In this document: positions 16,397 to 23,850 of the stretch, piece after piece
Layout: the number at the start of each line of letters is the position of its first letter
Position numbering within the stretch: the stretch's first letter is position 1
Assembly: GCF_010811875.1 (NCBI RefSeq)
Contig: NZ_VKHP01000077.1
Span: 1 to 34,638, forward strand
Direction: 5' to 3'
Origin: Bradyrhizobium uaiense
Lineage (GTDB): Bacteria; Pseudomonadota; Alphaproteobacteria; Rhizobiales; Xanthobacteraceae
DNA length: 34,638 nucleotides
The notes under the pieces: generated by a model
What the model saw: the letters and a program-made list of their open reading frames with translations, nothing else
Database searches by the model: none
What the model was told of the DNA's origin: nothing
Made by a program: the position numbers and the translations under genes

Positions 16397-17050
16397 TCAG
16401 GCAACAGGGTCCGCGTCGGCGGACACCACTTGCAGCTCCTTGGATTTGCGCGCGATCAAACGCCCCAGCTCGCTCTGCTTGTAGGTCTCGACGAACTTGA
16501 TGGCGAAGCCGTTCGGCAGATGCCGCACCACGCGCCCGACGCAGGCGCCGATCGCAAGCGGCATGCCGATCGGCGGCTGCACCTCGGAGGACACCGCCGC
16601 GCCCGACAGCGACATGTCGATGATGAAGCAGCTCTGCATGGTGCCGTCCGCCAGCGTCAGCATCGCATGCGGCGCGACCGGCACGAACCGCGGATTGTTG
16701 CGCGCCTCGCGGACGCTCGGATCCTTTTGCTTCTTCTCGATCCAGGTCAGCTTGTCGGCGAACTTCTCGCGCATCGCATGCGTCATCTCGAGCTCGAGCA
16801 GGAAGCTGCGGCTCATCGTGTCGGTGATGCAGCCCTCGAACTTGCCGAACTCCTCGAAGTACGAGGTCAGCCGGTCGCCGATCTTGCCGACCACCGGAAC
16901 GTCAACGATCATGCGGAACGGCGACACGCGCGTGGTGCGGCAGGCGAAGGTGCGCAGTTTGCCTTGCGCATCATACCAGTTCGGCAGCGTGTAGCTGCCG
17001 TTGACCGTGATCCTGACTGCGCGTTGCTTGAGGAACTTCTCGACGGACAC
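16397..17050 (-). CDS. PilZ-domain protein
   Basis: A 217-residue protein placed at GTG 17050 (SVEKFLKQRAVRITVNGSYTLPNWYD), with an AGG-rich ribosome site in the preceding bases. The frame is open further upstream, but that stretch is basic and low in coding character. The N-terminal half (about 8-110) looks like a YcgR-type beta domain (CRTTRVSPFRMIVDVPVVGKIGDRLTSYFEEFGKFEG). The C-terminal half (about 130-205) is PilZ-like with DMSLSGAAV, matching the D/N-x-S-x-x-G element. The upstream RxxxR element is degenerate (NPRFVPVAPH), so cyclic-di-GMP binding by that domain is uncertain. Two GGDEF-EAL genes lie within 12 kb. Confidence 0.85.
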   Translation of the reverse strand: MSVEKFLKQRAVRITVNGSYTLPNWYDAQGKLRTFACRTTRVSPFRMIVDVPVVGKIGDRLTSYFEEFGKFEGCITDTMSRSFLLELEMTHAMREKFADKLTWIEKKQKDPSVREARNNPRFVPVAPHAMLTLADGTMQSCFIIDMSLSGAAVSSEVQPPIGMPLAIGACVGRVVRHLPNGFAIKFVETYKQSELGRLIARKSKELQVVSADADPVA

Positions 17051-17097
17051 GACTGGACCTCGCCCGAGGCGATGTGAGTGCACGGAGGTCGGGGGTT

Positions 17098-17118
17098 GAC
17101 CGACATCCCGGGTCGGTC
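17098..17118 (-). promoter_or_regulatory. Dyad in the leader region of the PilZ gene
   Basis: GACCGAC (17098-17104) and GTCGGTC (17112-17118) form a perfect seven-base dyad with a seven-base spacer, 48 bases upstream of the PilZ start. It could be an operator or an mRNA hairpin. The rest of the 380-base gap 17051-17430 between the PilZ and crotonase genes shows no gene or repeat. Confidence 0.3.
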
Positions 17119-17430
17119 TGGTGGTGGGGACATCCGCTACCGACGCGATTGCAGCGGGAAGGCTGCGCGATGCGTCCCAGCGCGCCGCGGGGATCGCCCT
17201 GGCGCGCAGGTGCGTACAGTCGTACCGTCGAAAGACTAGGAAAAAGTTAAACCGCGACGGAGCGCGGCGGCGCACTCTATGGCGCAACCCTTTCGCAGCA
17301 GTTTATTTTGCCAGCCGTACAACTACCGGGAGAGTTGCCGCACGCCGATGCAATCGCGCCGTGCCCTAAACCGCCTGCCCCGGCTTGCGACCGGGTGCTA
17401 GGTTTGGACGAAATCAGACCGGACCCTCAA

Positions 17431-18243
17431 ATGCCAAACATTCCAGATCGATCGCTTGCCGACGGCAAGATCCTGCAAAGCGTGGTCGACGGCGTCGGCG
17501 TCGTCACCTTCAACAATCCCGACAAGCGCAATGCGATGTCGCTGGAGATGTGGGAAGGGCTCGGCGAGGCGCTGACCGCGCTGCGCGACGATCCGGCCGT
17601 CCGTGTCGTGGTCCTGGTCGGCGCCGGCGACAAGGCTTTCGTATCAGGCGCCGATATCAGCCAGTTCGAGAAGACCCGCCATAACGCGGAAGCCTCCGAG
17701 GAGTATTCACGGCGCAGCGCCGCCCAGCGCGCCCTGCTCGCCGACTACCCGAAGCCGACGATCGCCTGCATCCGCGGCTTCTGTCTCGGCGGCGGCATGC
17801 AGGTCGCGATGCTGACCGACATCCGCATCTCCGGCGCAAGCGGCCAGTTCGGCATTCCCGCCGCCAAGCTCGGCATCGCCTATGGCTATGACGGCTTGCG
17901 CCATCTGGTGTCGCTGGTCGGCCCGTCCTGGGCGCGGCTGATCATGTATACGGGCATGCGGATCGACTCCGCGGAAGCGCTGCGGATCGGCCTCGTCGAT
18001 CGCGTGCTGCCGGACGCCGAGCTGTGGGACGCGACCATGGAGATCGCCCGAACCATTTCGGGCAATGCGCCGCTGGCGATCAAGGCCGCCAAGATCACCA
18101 TCGCGCAGGTGCTGGAGGATCCCGCCGATCGCGACATGGCCGCGATCAGGCAGATCGGCATCGACTGCATGGACAGCGCCGATTTCCGCGAAGGCCGCAA
18201 CGCCTTCATGGAAAAGCGCAAGCCGCAGTTCAAGGGCCGGTAG
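17431..18243 (+). CDS. Crotonase (enoyl-CoA hydratase/isomerase family) lacking the catalytic glutamates
   Basis: A 270-residue protein from ATG 17431 (MPNIPDRSLADGKI). The crotonase fold is clear: DKRNAMSLEM, the first oxyanion-hole element KAFVSGADISQFE (68-80), and the second, RGFCLGGGMQVAM (115-127). In true enoyl-CoA hydratases the glutamate after GGGC acts in catalysis; here it is Gln124. The second glutamate, in the P-E-I-x-x-G motif, is Ala144 (IPAAKLG). The following IAYGYDG has a tyrosine, loosely resembling the VPY segment of methylmalonyl-CoA decarboxylase. A standard hydratase role is therefore doubtful; a decarboxylase, isomerase or another CoA-ester reaction is more likely. It stands alone between the PilZ gene and a repeat-rich gap. 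Confidence 0.88.
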   Translation: MPNIPDRSLADGKILQSVVDGVGVVTFNNPDKRNAMSLEMWEGLGEALTALRDDPAVRVVVLVGAGDKAFVSGADISQFEKTRHNAEASEEYSRRSAAQRALLADYPKPTIACIRGFCLGGGMQVAMLTDIRISGASGQFGIPAAKLGIAYGYDGLRHLVSLVGPSWARLIMYTGMRIDSAEALRIGLVDRVLPDAELWDATMEIARTISGNAPLAIKAAKITIAQVLEDPADRDMAAIRQIGIDCMDSADFREGRNAFMEKRKPQFKGR

Positions 18244-18266
18244 CCATCCGGTGCCTCACATCCGGT

Positions 18267-18294
18267 GTCATCACCCGCGCATGCGAGTGATGAC
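18267..18294 (+). terminator. Hairpin just after the crotonase gene
   Basis: GTCATCAC (18267-18274) pairs perfectly with GTGATGAC (18287-18294), with additional pairing possible inside the loop (CGCATGCG). It lies 24 bases after the stop codon, where a terminator is expected, although no T run follows. Confidence 0.4.
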
Positions 18295-18377
18295 GGCGCT
18301 GGATGCGGTAGCGCTGTTGCCTGGCTGCGCGCCGGTACCGGACCAGAGCGCACGGCCCTGCCGCCACGCAACAAACT

Positions 18378-18480
18378 GTCGTCGCCCGGCTTGACCGGGC
18401 GATCCAGTATTCCAGAGACGATTGTTATTGAACCGAGAAGCCGCGGCGTACTGGATCGCCCGGTTGAACCGGGCGATGAC
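18378..18480. repeat. Nested palindromic intergenic repeat, family B
   Basis: Arms of 32 bases at 18378-18409 and 18449-18480 are inverted copies matching at 28 positions. Each arm is itself a hairpin (CGCCCGG and CCGGGCG around a short loop) followed by ATCCAGTA at the inner edge. The 39-base centre shows nothing. This is the GC-rich GATCCAGTA-type element common between Bradyrhizobium genes, possibly a non-autonomous mobile palindrome. Together with the hairpin at 18267 it accounts for most of the 374-base gap 18244-18617; the remainder shows no gene. Confidence 0.75.
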
Positions 18481-18617
18481 AGGTGAGGATGACGACACCA
18501 CTTGCACAATTTCGGAATATTGGAAGTGTATCCCTGAGTTGCCCGACGCGTCAAGTCGCCTGGTCGACCGCCGGCGGCTACTTTGCATGGGGTTGTTTTC
18601 GATATTTTGGCAGCGCC

Positions 18618-19400
18618 CTACTTCTTCTCGTGCACCGGCACGGTGTAATTGAGGATCAACCGCCCGCCGTCCGGATAGATGGTCTGGCCGGTGATATAGG
18701 AGGCGTCGCCGCTGGCGAGGAATGCCACGACGGAGGCGACCTCGCTCGGCTCGCCGCAGCGGCCGGCCGGGGTGCGCGACAGCACACTGCGCCGCGCGTC
18801 CTCCGACGAGAAGATTGCGGTTGCCACCATCTCGGTCAGGATCGTGCCGGGCCCGACCGCCACGACGCGAATGCCGTGCGGCGCCAGTGCCACCGCGGCG
18901 ACCGAGGTCAGCTGCTTCATCGCGCCCTTGGACATCGCGTAGGTCGCAAGCGAGGGGATCGCGAGCAGCGCGTTGACCGAAGACATGTTGACGACGACGC
19001 CGCCACCGCCCTGCGCGATCATCTGGCGCGCCGCGGCCTGGACGCCGAAGAACGCGCCCTTGAGGTTGATCCCCATCACGTCGTCGAACTCGGCCTCGCT
19101 GATGTCGAGGAAATCGCGGTTGCGTGCGACGCCGGCATTGTTGACCATGACGTCGAGCCGGCCGAACTCCTTCACCGCCGTGGCGACGATGCGATCGACA
19201 TCGGCGCGCTTGCTGACATCGGCCTCGACGGCCCGCAACCGATCCTCATGTCCGAGCTCGCGGGCGGCGTGGACGAGCCCGGCAGCGTCGACATCCGAGA
19301 TGACGACCCTGGCGCCATCGGACAGGAAGCGCGCGGCGCAGGCCTTGCCGATGCCGCGCGCCGCGCCGGTGATGGCGACGACCTTGCCGGAATTCTTCAT
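18618..19400 (-). CDS. Short-chain dehydrogenase/reductase (SDR)
   Basis: A 260-residue classical SDR from ATG 19400 (MKNSGKVVAITGAARGIGKA), with GGAGG a suitable distance upstream. The cofactor motif TGAARGIG is at 10-17, and ISDVDA after the second strand ends in an aspartate, favouring NAD over NADP. The structural NNAG, the catalytic serine in VNMSSVNA and the YAMSK active-site pair are present, as is GEPSEVASVVAFLASGDASYITGQTIYPDGG at the C-terminal end. It interconverts an alcohol and a ketone, but the substrate is unknown. Downstream is the family B repeat. Upstream on the same strand is a pair of gene remnants and then a TetR gene, so it was probably part of a longer operon before a deletion. 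Confidence 0.9.
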   Translation of the reverse strand: MKNSGKVVAITGAARGIGKACAARFLSDGARVVISDVDAAGLVHAARELGHEDRLRAVEADVSKRADVDRIVATAVKEFGRLDVMVNNAGVARNRDFLDISEAEFDDVMGINLKGAFFGVQAAARQMIAQGGGGVVVNMSSVNALLAIPSLATYAMSKGAMKQLTSVAAVALAPHGIRVVAVGPGTILTEMVATAIFSSEDARRSVLSRTPAGRCGEPSEVASVVAFLASGDASYITGQTIYPDGGRLILNYTVPVHEKK

Positions 19401-19484
19401 GGGAGTGCCTCCAGAGCAAAACTGTTCACGGAGCAATAGCGCATTGCGCGCCGGCAGGGAACGCGGCGGATTCTCCGCGCAACC

Positions 19485-19803
19485 TCAGGACTTGACGCGC
19501 GCGAGAATCTGGTAGGCTTCGATGCGCCAATCGGGACTGCGGGCGAAGTCCGGCGTTCTCTTCGATCCGAACACGTCCTCGTTGGCAAGATCGGCGATCC
19601 AGCCCTGCCGCTCGGCGGTACCTGATGCCGACCACGGCGTCAGCCCGGCCTCGCGCACGGTCTCCGCCACCTCGCGCACCTCCTCGGCACGGCGGCGGCC
19701 GTGGTCGATCACCCGCTGGAAGAAATAGGCACCCTGCTTCTCCCAGTCGATGCCAGGGAAGGTCTCCTTGAGCGAGGCAAGCACCGCATCCTCGACGCAG
19801 CTC
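19485..19803 (-). pseudogene. 3' remnant of a DUF1932 (6-phosphogluconate-dehydrogenase-like) oxidoreductase gene
   Basis: About 105 residues (VEDAVLASLKETFPGIDW ... YQILARVKS) look like the C-terminal DUF1932 domain of NAD(P)-dependent beta-hydroxyacid-type dehydrogenases, which are normally near 300 residues. Recognisable elements are FFQRVIDHGRRRAEEVRE, GLTPWSASGTAERQGW and ARSPDWRIEA. The N-terminal Rossmann domain is missing, and immediately upstream this frame has a stop (TGA). The 5' boundary abuts the start of another gene fragment at 19801-19869 in a different frame, so this is a deletion scar. A short GTG-started product at 19805 is formally possible but would lack the cofactor domain. 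Confidence 0.65.
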
Positions 19804-19869
19804 ACCGCCCTTCACCGTCTGGATGTGCGGGTGATTGCCAAGCACAGTGCGCAGCCGAAGTTTCTCCAT
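19801..19869 (-). pseudogene. 5' remnant of a gene, possibly substrate-binding/4,5-dihydroxyphthalate-decarboxylase-like
   Basis: ATG 19869 opens with MEKLRLRTVLGNHPHIQTVK, which resembles the N-terminus of proteins annotated as ABC-transporter substrate-binding or 4,5-dihydroxyphthalate decarboxylase-like. After about 23 residues the similarity stops and the frame runs out of register into DNA that encodes the DUF1932 remnant in another frame. The start lies 19 bases after the TetR stop with GGAG upstream, so it was probably the next gene of the same operon before a deletion joined it to the end of a later gene. The family call rests on few residues. Confidence 0.45.
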
Positions 19870-19888
19870 GGCGACGAACTCCGCGGGG

Positions 19889-20638
19889 TCAGGTCAGCAC
19901 TCGCCCTGGACTTGTGCCCGGCGCCTTGCGCGGCGCGAGCGTCCCCTGCTCGAGCGGCGCGGCCTGCAGGGCGGCGACAGTCGCGCGCACCAGTTCCTCG
20001 ATGGCGTGGCCGGCATCGGTGCCGTCGGCACTGCCGCGCGACAGGCGCGAGACGCGCTCCGGCGTCACCAGCGTGTAGTAGAGCGCGCCGAGCAGGAAGT
20101 GACTGCGCCACACCAGGTCGGTGCGCGGAATATGCGGCAGGCTTTCATGGATCGCGTCGATGAAGGCATGGCTGGTGTCGTCGAAGGTCTGCGCGATGAT
20201 CCTGCGCACCACCTCGTTGCCCTCGGCCGACATGATGGCGCGCAGCCGCGTGAACCGCGTCCCGCCGCCGGCAAGGTCGCTGCCCGAGGTGAAGGCCGGC
20301 AGCACATAGGCGCGCACGATCGCCTCCAGCCGGTCCTGCAGATCGCGCACCCGCCGTGCCGCTGCCAGGAGCTCGGAGCGCCGCCGGTTCATCGGGCCGC
20401 AATGGCGCCGATAGATCTCGAGCAGCAGGCCGTCCTTGGTCTTGAAGTGATAGGTCACGCTGCCTGGATTGGCGCCGGCGGCCTGCGCGATGTCGCGCAC
20501 CGAGACGGCGTTGAAGCCGTAGGTCGAGAACAACTCCTCCGCCGCCGCGAGGATCGCCTCGCGCATGTTCGGCTTGCGGGTGCTGGCGGCGGCCTTCGCG
20601 TCGGGCTTCACGTCAGACTTGGCGGGTTTGCGGACCAT
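19889..20638 (-). CDS. TetR-family transcriptional regulator
   Basis: A 249-residue protein from ATG 20638 (MVRKPAKSDVKPDAKAAAST). A lysine- and alanine-rich leader precedes the TetR DNA-binding domain at about 24-75: REAILAAAEELFSTYGFNAVSVRDIAQAAGANPGSVTYHFKTKD is the expected helix-turn-helix pattern. The ligand domain (about 95-225) resembles the CerR/PsrA-like group with ALYYTLVTPERVSRLS. It is the distal gene of the minus-strand sugar-oxidation group, 58 bases after the lactonase stop. However, it is also directly upstream of the gene remnants at 19485-19869 and the SDR gene, so its original target may have been that broken operon rather than the sugar genes. No convincing operator was found next to it. 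Confidence 0.88.
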   Translation of the reverse strand: MVRKPAKSDVKPDAKAAASTRKPNMREAILAAAEELFSTYGFNAVSVRDIAQAAGANPGSVTYHFKTKDGLLLEIYRRHCGPMNRRRSELLAAARRVRDLQDRLEAIVRAYVLPAFTSGSDLAGGGTRFTRLRAIMSAEGNEVVRRIIAQTFDDTSHAFIDAIHESLPHIPRTDLVWRSHFLLGALYYTLVTPERVSRLSRGSADGTDAGHAIEELVRATVAALQAAPLEQGTLAPRKAPGTSPGRVLT

Positions 20639-20696
20639 ATTTGTACCATCGTCCGAGTATTCAGCTCCCGTCAACAAGGCGGCCGACGAGCCTGTA

Positions 20697-21602
20697 TCAG
20701 GACAGTTTGACCTCAGGCTCGGCGCGGCCGTGCGCGGCGGCATCGAGCAGAAAGGTTTGGCCGTGCCCGGGATCGGCCGCGCGCTGCGCATCGTCCATCT
20801 CCTGCCAGGCCGAGGTGACCAGCACACACGAGAAATCGCGGCCGACAAAGGCCGGGCAGCTCGATTGCTTGGCCGGCACCTTCAGCGAGCGCAGATGCCG
20901 GCCGACGGGATCGTAGACATCGACGCAGCCGCCGCCCCAGCGCGCGTTCCAGATCATGCCGTCGGCATCGACGATCGCGCCGTCGAGCCCGCCGAGGCCT
21001 CGATGTCTGATCAGGTCGATCGGCTCGCCGGTCGGCAACCCCGTCGATGGATCGAGCGGCACGCGATGCAGCACGTTGGTCGCGGTATCGGCGAAATAGC
21101 CGACATCGCCCGCAGGCGAAAAGCAGATCGCATTCGGGATCGTGATCCCGGGATAGAGCCGCGTGATGCGGCCCTGATGCAGCGCATAGATCGCGCCGGC
21201 GCCCTGCTCGGCCTGACGCCCCATGGTGCCGAGCCAGAAGGTGCCCGACGGATGCACGCGTGCGTCGTTGGAGCGCGTCAGCGCATTGTCGGCTTCGAGT
21301 GCGGCGAACAGCTCCATGCGACCGCTCGCGACTTGCCGCACATAGAGTCCATCCTCGGTCAGGATCAGCTGCCGCTCACCATCGATCCGAGCCAGCGCAC
21401 TCGCCATCTTCGGCAGCTCGTGAATGACGGTGTTGCGGCTGGCAAAACGATGCTCGAACAGGCGTCGCGCGCGGATGTCGAACCACCATGCGGTGTCGGT
21501 CGCCGCGTCATAGGTCGGGCCCTCGCCGAGATGACAGCGCTCGGCCGACAGCACGGATGTCGGCACCTGTTCGATCGGCGGCTCGGCGGCTCGGTCGGTC
21601 AT
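20697..21602 (-). CDS. SMP-30/gluconolactonase-family sugar lactonase
   Basis: A 301-residue beta-propeller hydrolase from ATG 21602 (MTDRAAEPPIEQVPTSVLSA). A GTG at 21614 overlapping the epimerase stop as GTGA would add four residues. Typical elements are HLGEGPTYDAATDTAWWFDI (metal-binding glutamate in GEGP), ALTRSNDARVHPSGTFWLGTMG (metal-binding asparagine in SND), ITIPNAICFSPAGDVGYFADT and GGLDGAIVDADGMIWNARWGGGCV. The family hydrolyses aldonolactones to aldonic acids with a divalent metal. In this operon it is expected to open the lactone made by the dehydrogenase at 22684-23613, for example arabinono- or galactonolactone. The order dehydrogenase, epimerase, lactonase with 2-base and overlapping junctions supports coupled translation. 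Confidence 0.9.
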   Translation of the reverse strand: MTDRAAEPPIEQVPTSVLSAERCHLGEGPTYDAATDTAWWFDIRARRLFEHRFASRNTVIHELPKMASALARIDGERQLILTEDGLYVRQVASGRMELFAALEADNALTRSNDARVHPSGTFWLGTMGRQAEQGAGAIYALHQGRITRLYPGITIPNAICFSPAGDVGYFADTATNVLHRVPLDPSTGLPTGEPIDLIRHRGLGGLDGAIVDADGMIWNARWGGGCVDVYDPVGRHLRSLKVPAKQSSCPAFVGRDFSCVLVTSAWQEMDDAQRAADPGHGQTFLLDAAAHGRAEPEVKLS

Positions 21603-21610
21603 TGCGTCAC

Positions 21611-22681
21611 TCACACGGTTGAAAAGCGGTAGACGATGCTGCGCCGATAGATCTGCCCGGGATCGAGTCGCGCCGACGGAAAGTCAGGCCGGTTCGGCGT
21701 ATCCGGCCAGGCATGCGGCTCGAGGCAGAGCGCGTCGGATTGCCGGTACAGCCGGTCGCCCTTGCCGGCGGTCGAACCGTCGAGGAAGTTGCCGGAATAG
21801 AACTGCAATCCCGGCTGATCGGTGAACAGCTCCATCACGCGGCCGCTGTTCGGCGCCTCGAGGCGCGCGGCGAAGCGAAGGCCTGTGCCTGAGGCCAGGC
21901 AGAAATTGTGGTCATAGCCGCGCCCGAGCCGCAGCTGCTCGTCATTCATCCTGATCCGCGCGCCGATCGCCGTTGGCTTGCGGAAGTCGAACGGCGTGCC
22001 GTCGACCGGCCGCGGCGGGCCCGGCAGCGGGATCGCGGTGGCGTCCACGGCGAGGAAGTGGTCGGACGCGATCGTCAATCGATGATCGAGGATCTGCGCG
22101 CCCGAGCGGGCGCCCTCGAGATTGAAGAAGCTGTGATTGGTGAGATTGAGGCAAGTCGGCCGATCGGTCGTCGCCTCGTAGGTGACCGCGAGTTCCATCG
22201 GACTGCGGATGCGATAGGTCACGCGCGTCTCAAGATTGCCCGGATAGCCCTCCTCGCCATGCGGGCTCTCGCGTTCCAGCACCAACGTCGGCCCCGCATC
22301 ATCTGACAGTTCGGCGATCCGCCAGAGCTTGCGATCAAAGCCCTGGGGGCCGCCGTGCAGCGCATTAGGGCCGTTGTTGGCGTCGAGTTTCACCGTCTCG
22401 CCATCCAGCATGAAGCGCGCTGCGGCGATCCGGTTGGCATAGCGCCCGATGGTCGCGCCGAAGAATTTGCGCTGCGCGAGATAGCCGTCGAGTTCGTCAT
22501 GGCCCAGCACGATGTCGTCGCAATGCCCGTCGCGATCGGGCGTGAGCAGCGCTTGCAGCGCGGCGCCGAACGGAAGGATGGCGGCTTCAAAGCCGTGTTC
22601 GCCGCGCAACGTCACGCGCTCGACCACGGTGCCGTCCTGCAATGTGCCGAAGGGCGCGCGCGCAATGCCGGCTGATGTCAT
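21611..22681 (-). CDS. Aldose 1-epimerase (galactose mutarotase family)
   Basis: A 356-residue mutarotase, a normal length for the family. It interconverts alpha and beta anomers of free aldoses, supplying the anomer used by the dehydrogenase next to it. Family motifs are present: IGRYANRIAAARFMLDG, NALHGGPQGFDR (catalytic-site histidine), LTNHSFFNLEG (second histidine), GRGYDHNFCL, and the C-terminal catalytic glutamate in ALCLEPHAWPDTPN. It starts at ATG 22681, two bases after the dehydrogenase stop, with GAGGA inside the end of that gene. The 3' end reaches the lactonase start region. The enzyme looks complete. Confidence 0.93.
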   Translation of the reverse strand: MTSAGIARAPFGTLQDGTVVERVTLRGEHGFEAAILPFGAALQALLTPDRDGHCDDIVLGHDELDGYLAQRKFFGATIGRYANRIAAARFMLDGETVKLDANNGPNALHGGPQGFDRKLWRIAELSDDAGPTLVLERESPHGEEGYPGNLETRVTYRIRSPMELAVTYEATTDRPTCLNLTNHSFFNLEGARSGAQILDHRLTIASDHFLAVDATAIPLPGPPRPVDGTPFDFRKPTAIGARIRMNDEQLRLGRGYDHNFCLASGTGLRFAARLEAPNSGRVMELFTDQPGLQFYSGNFLDGSTAGKGDRLYRQSDALCLEPHAWPDTPNRPDFPSARLDPGQIYRRSIVYRFSTV

Positions 22682-22683
22682 GT

Positions 22684-23613
22684 TCAGTCCTCGAACGCCT
22701 CGACGAGGCGCCGTCGCCCCAGCATGAAGCTATCGGCGACCAGCCGCAAGGGCGCGAGGTCGACGTCGGATTTTCCTTCCGACGTCAGCGCGACAAAACG
22801 GCGGTACAGCGCGGGATATTCGTCATCGGTGGCATCGACCACCAACCTGTTGCCATCACGCAGCTGCCTTCCGCCTTTCGACAGCGTCACAGGCCCGGCC
22901 TCGGTCTCACACACAACGTCCCAGCTCGGCGGCCCGGTCTGGCGGAAATCGAATTCAGCGCGGATCGGCAAGCCGTCCTCATCGGACAGTTCGATGTCCG
23001 CTGCAATCGGCCCCTCGCGATTGGCAGGAAAGTCCAACACCGCGCTCCTGACAAACACCTGTTGCGGCAGGATCTCGGTCAGGATCGACAGCGCGTTGAT
23101 GCCGGGATCGAACACGCCGAAACCGCCGGCTTCGAAGATCCAGGTCTGGCCGGGATGCCAGACGCGGACGTCTTCCTTCCAGATGATGGTCACCTTCTTG
23201 ATGGTCCGGCTCGCGAGCAGTTTTCGCGCCGGCCCGATCGCGGGCGCATAGCGCGAATGCCATGTTGCGAACAATGTCCTGTTCGCCTCATGCGCGGCCG
23301 CGATCAACGGCGCAAGTTCGCTCAACGTGGATCCCGGCGGCTTCTCCAGCAGCACATGCTTGCCTGCGGCGAGCGCGGCAGCGGCCAGCGCCTGGCGCAG
23401 CTGCGGTGGCGTACACAGCGCGATTGCATCGATCTCCGGCCCGTCGCGCAACAACTCCTGCAAATCGCGGAAGTACGGCAGGCCAGGCGGGGTTTTGACG
23501 GGATCGACCACCGCGACGAGTGCGGCGCCGGATGTCTTCGCGATTGCAGGCACGTGCTGCCGGCACGCGATCTCGCCGAAACCGACGATGGCGATGCGAA
23601 GCAGGTCGCTCAT
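22684..23613 (-). CDS. L-arabinose/D-galactose 1-dehydrogenase (Gfo/Idh/MocA family)
   Basis: A 309-residue oxidoreductase with the same length and, from memory, extensive similarity to the L-arabinose 1-dehydrogenase of Azospirillum brasilense and related D-galactose 1-dehydrogenases. These oxidise C1 of the sugar to the lactone with NAD(P). The N-terminal Rossmann motif IAIVGFGEIACRQHVPAI is at 7-24, the family EKP motif in HVLLEKPPGSTL near 87, then ATWHSRYAPAI, WKEDVRVWHPGQTWIFEAGG and FDPGINALSI, all diagnostic of this subgroup. It starts at ATG 23611-23613 with GAGGA upstream and is the first gene of the epimerase-lactonase operon. Arabinose and galactose cannot be told apart from sequence alone. 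The 237-base gap upstream shows no gene. Confidence 0.9.
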   Translation of the reverse strand: MSDLLRIAIVGFGEIACRQHVPAIAKTSGAALVAVVDPVKTPPGLPYFRDLQELLRDGPEIDAIALCTPPQLRQALAAAALAAGKHVLLEKPPGSTLSELAPLIAAAHEANRTLFATWHSRYAPAIGPARKLLASRTIKKVTIIWKEDVRVWHPGQTWIFEAGGFGVFDPGINALSILTEILPQQVFVRSAVLDFPANREGPIAADIELSDEDGLPIRAEFDFRQTGPPSWDVVCETEAGPVTLSKGGRQLRDGNRLVVDATDDEYPALYRRFVALTSEGKSDVDLAPLRLVADSFMLGRRRLVEAFED

Positions 23614-23850
23614 GGCCGTCCTCGCGTTGCTGCCCGCCTGGCCGGCCGATGCCGCCAGGCGAGATCATAGGCCGGCACCGAATACCAACGGCATGATGCG
23701 GGTTTGGTTGCAAACACGCAACTCCGCCACGCGTTGTTGTGCGGGGCACGGCTGGGGCATCGGTTCTGACCCATCAAAATCGACGCTCCAGGCTGTTGTT
23801 TTGCCGTGATTTCTTCGCGCGAAGCCGGTCGCGGCCTCGCTCGAACCGCG

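Noticed and set aside
23682..23694. ATACC, three bases, GGCAT upstream of the sugar dehydrogenase gene as another copy of the glucarate operator
   Set aside because: The half-sites are in reversed order with a three-base spacer and no matching promoter boxes, so it is probably chance.
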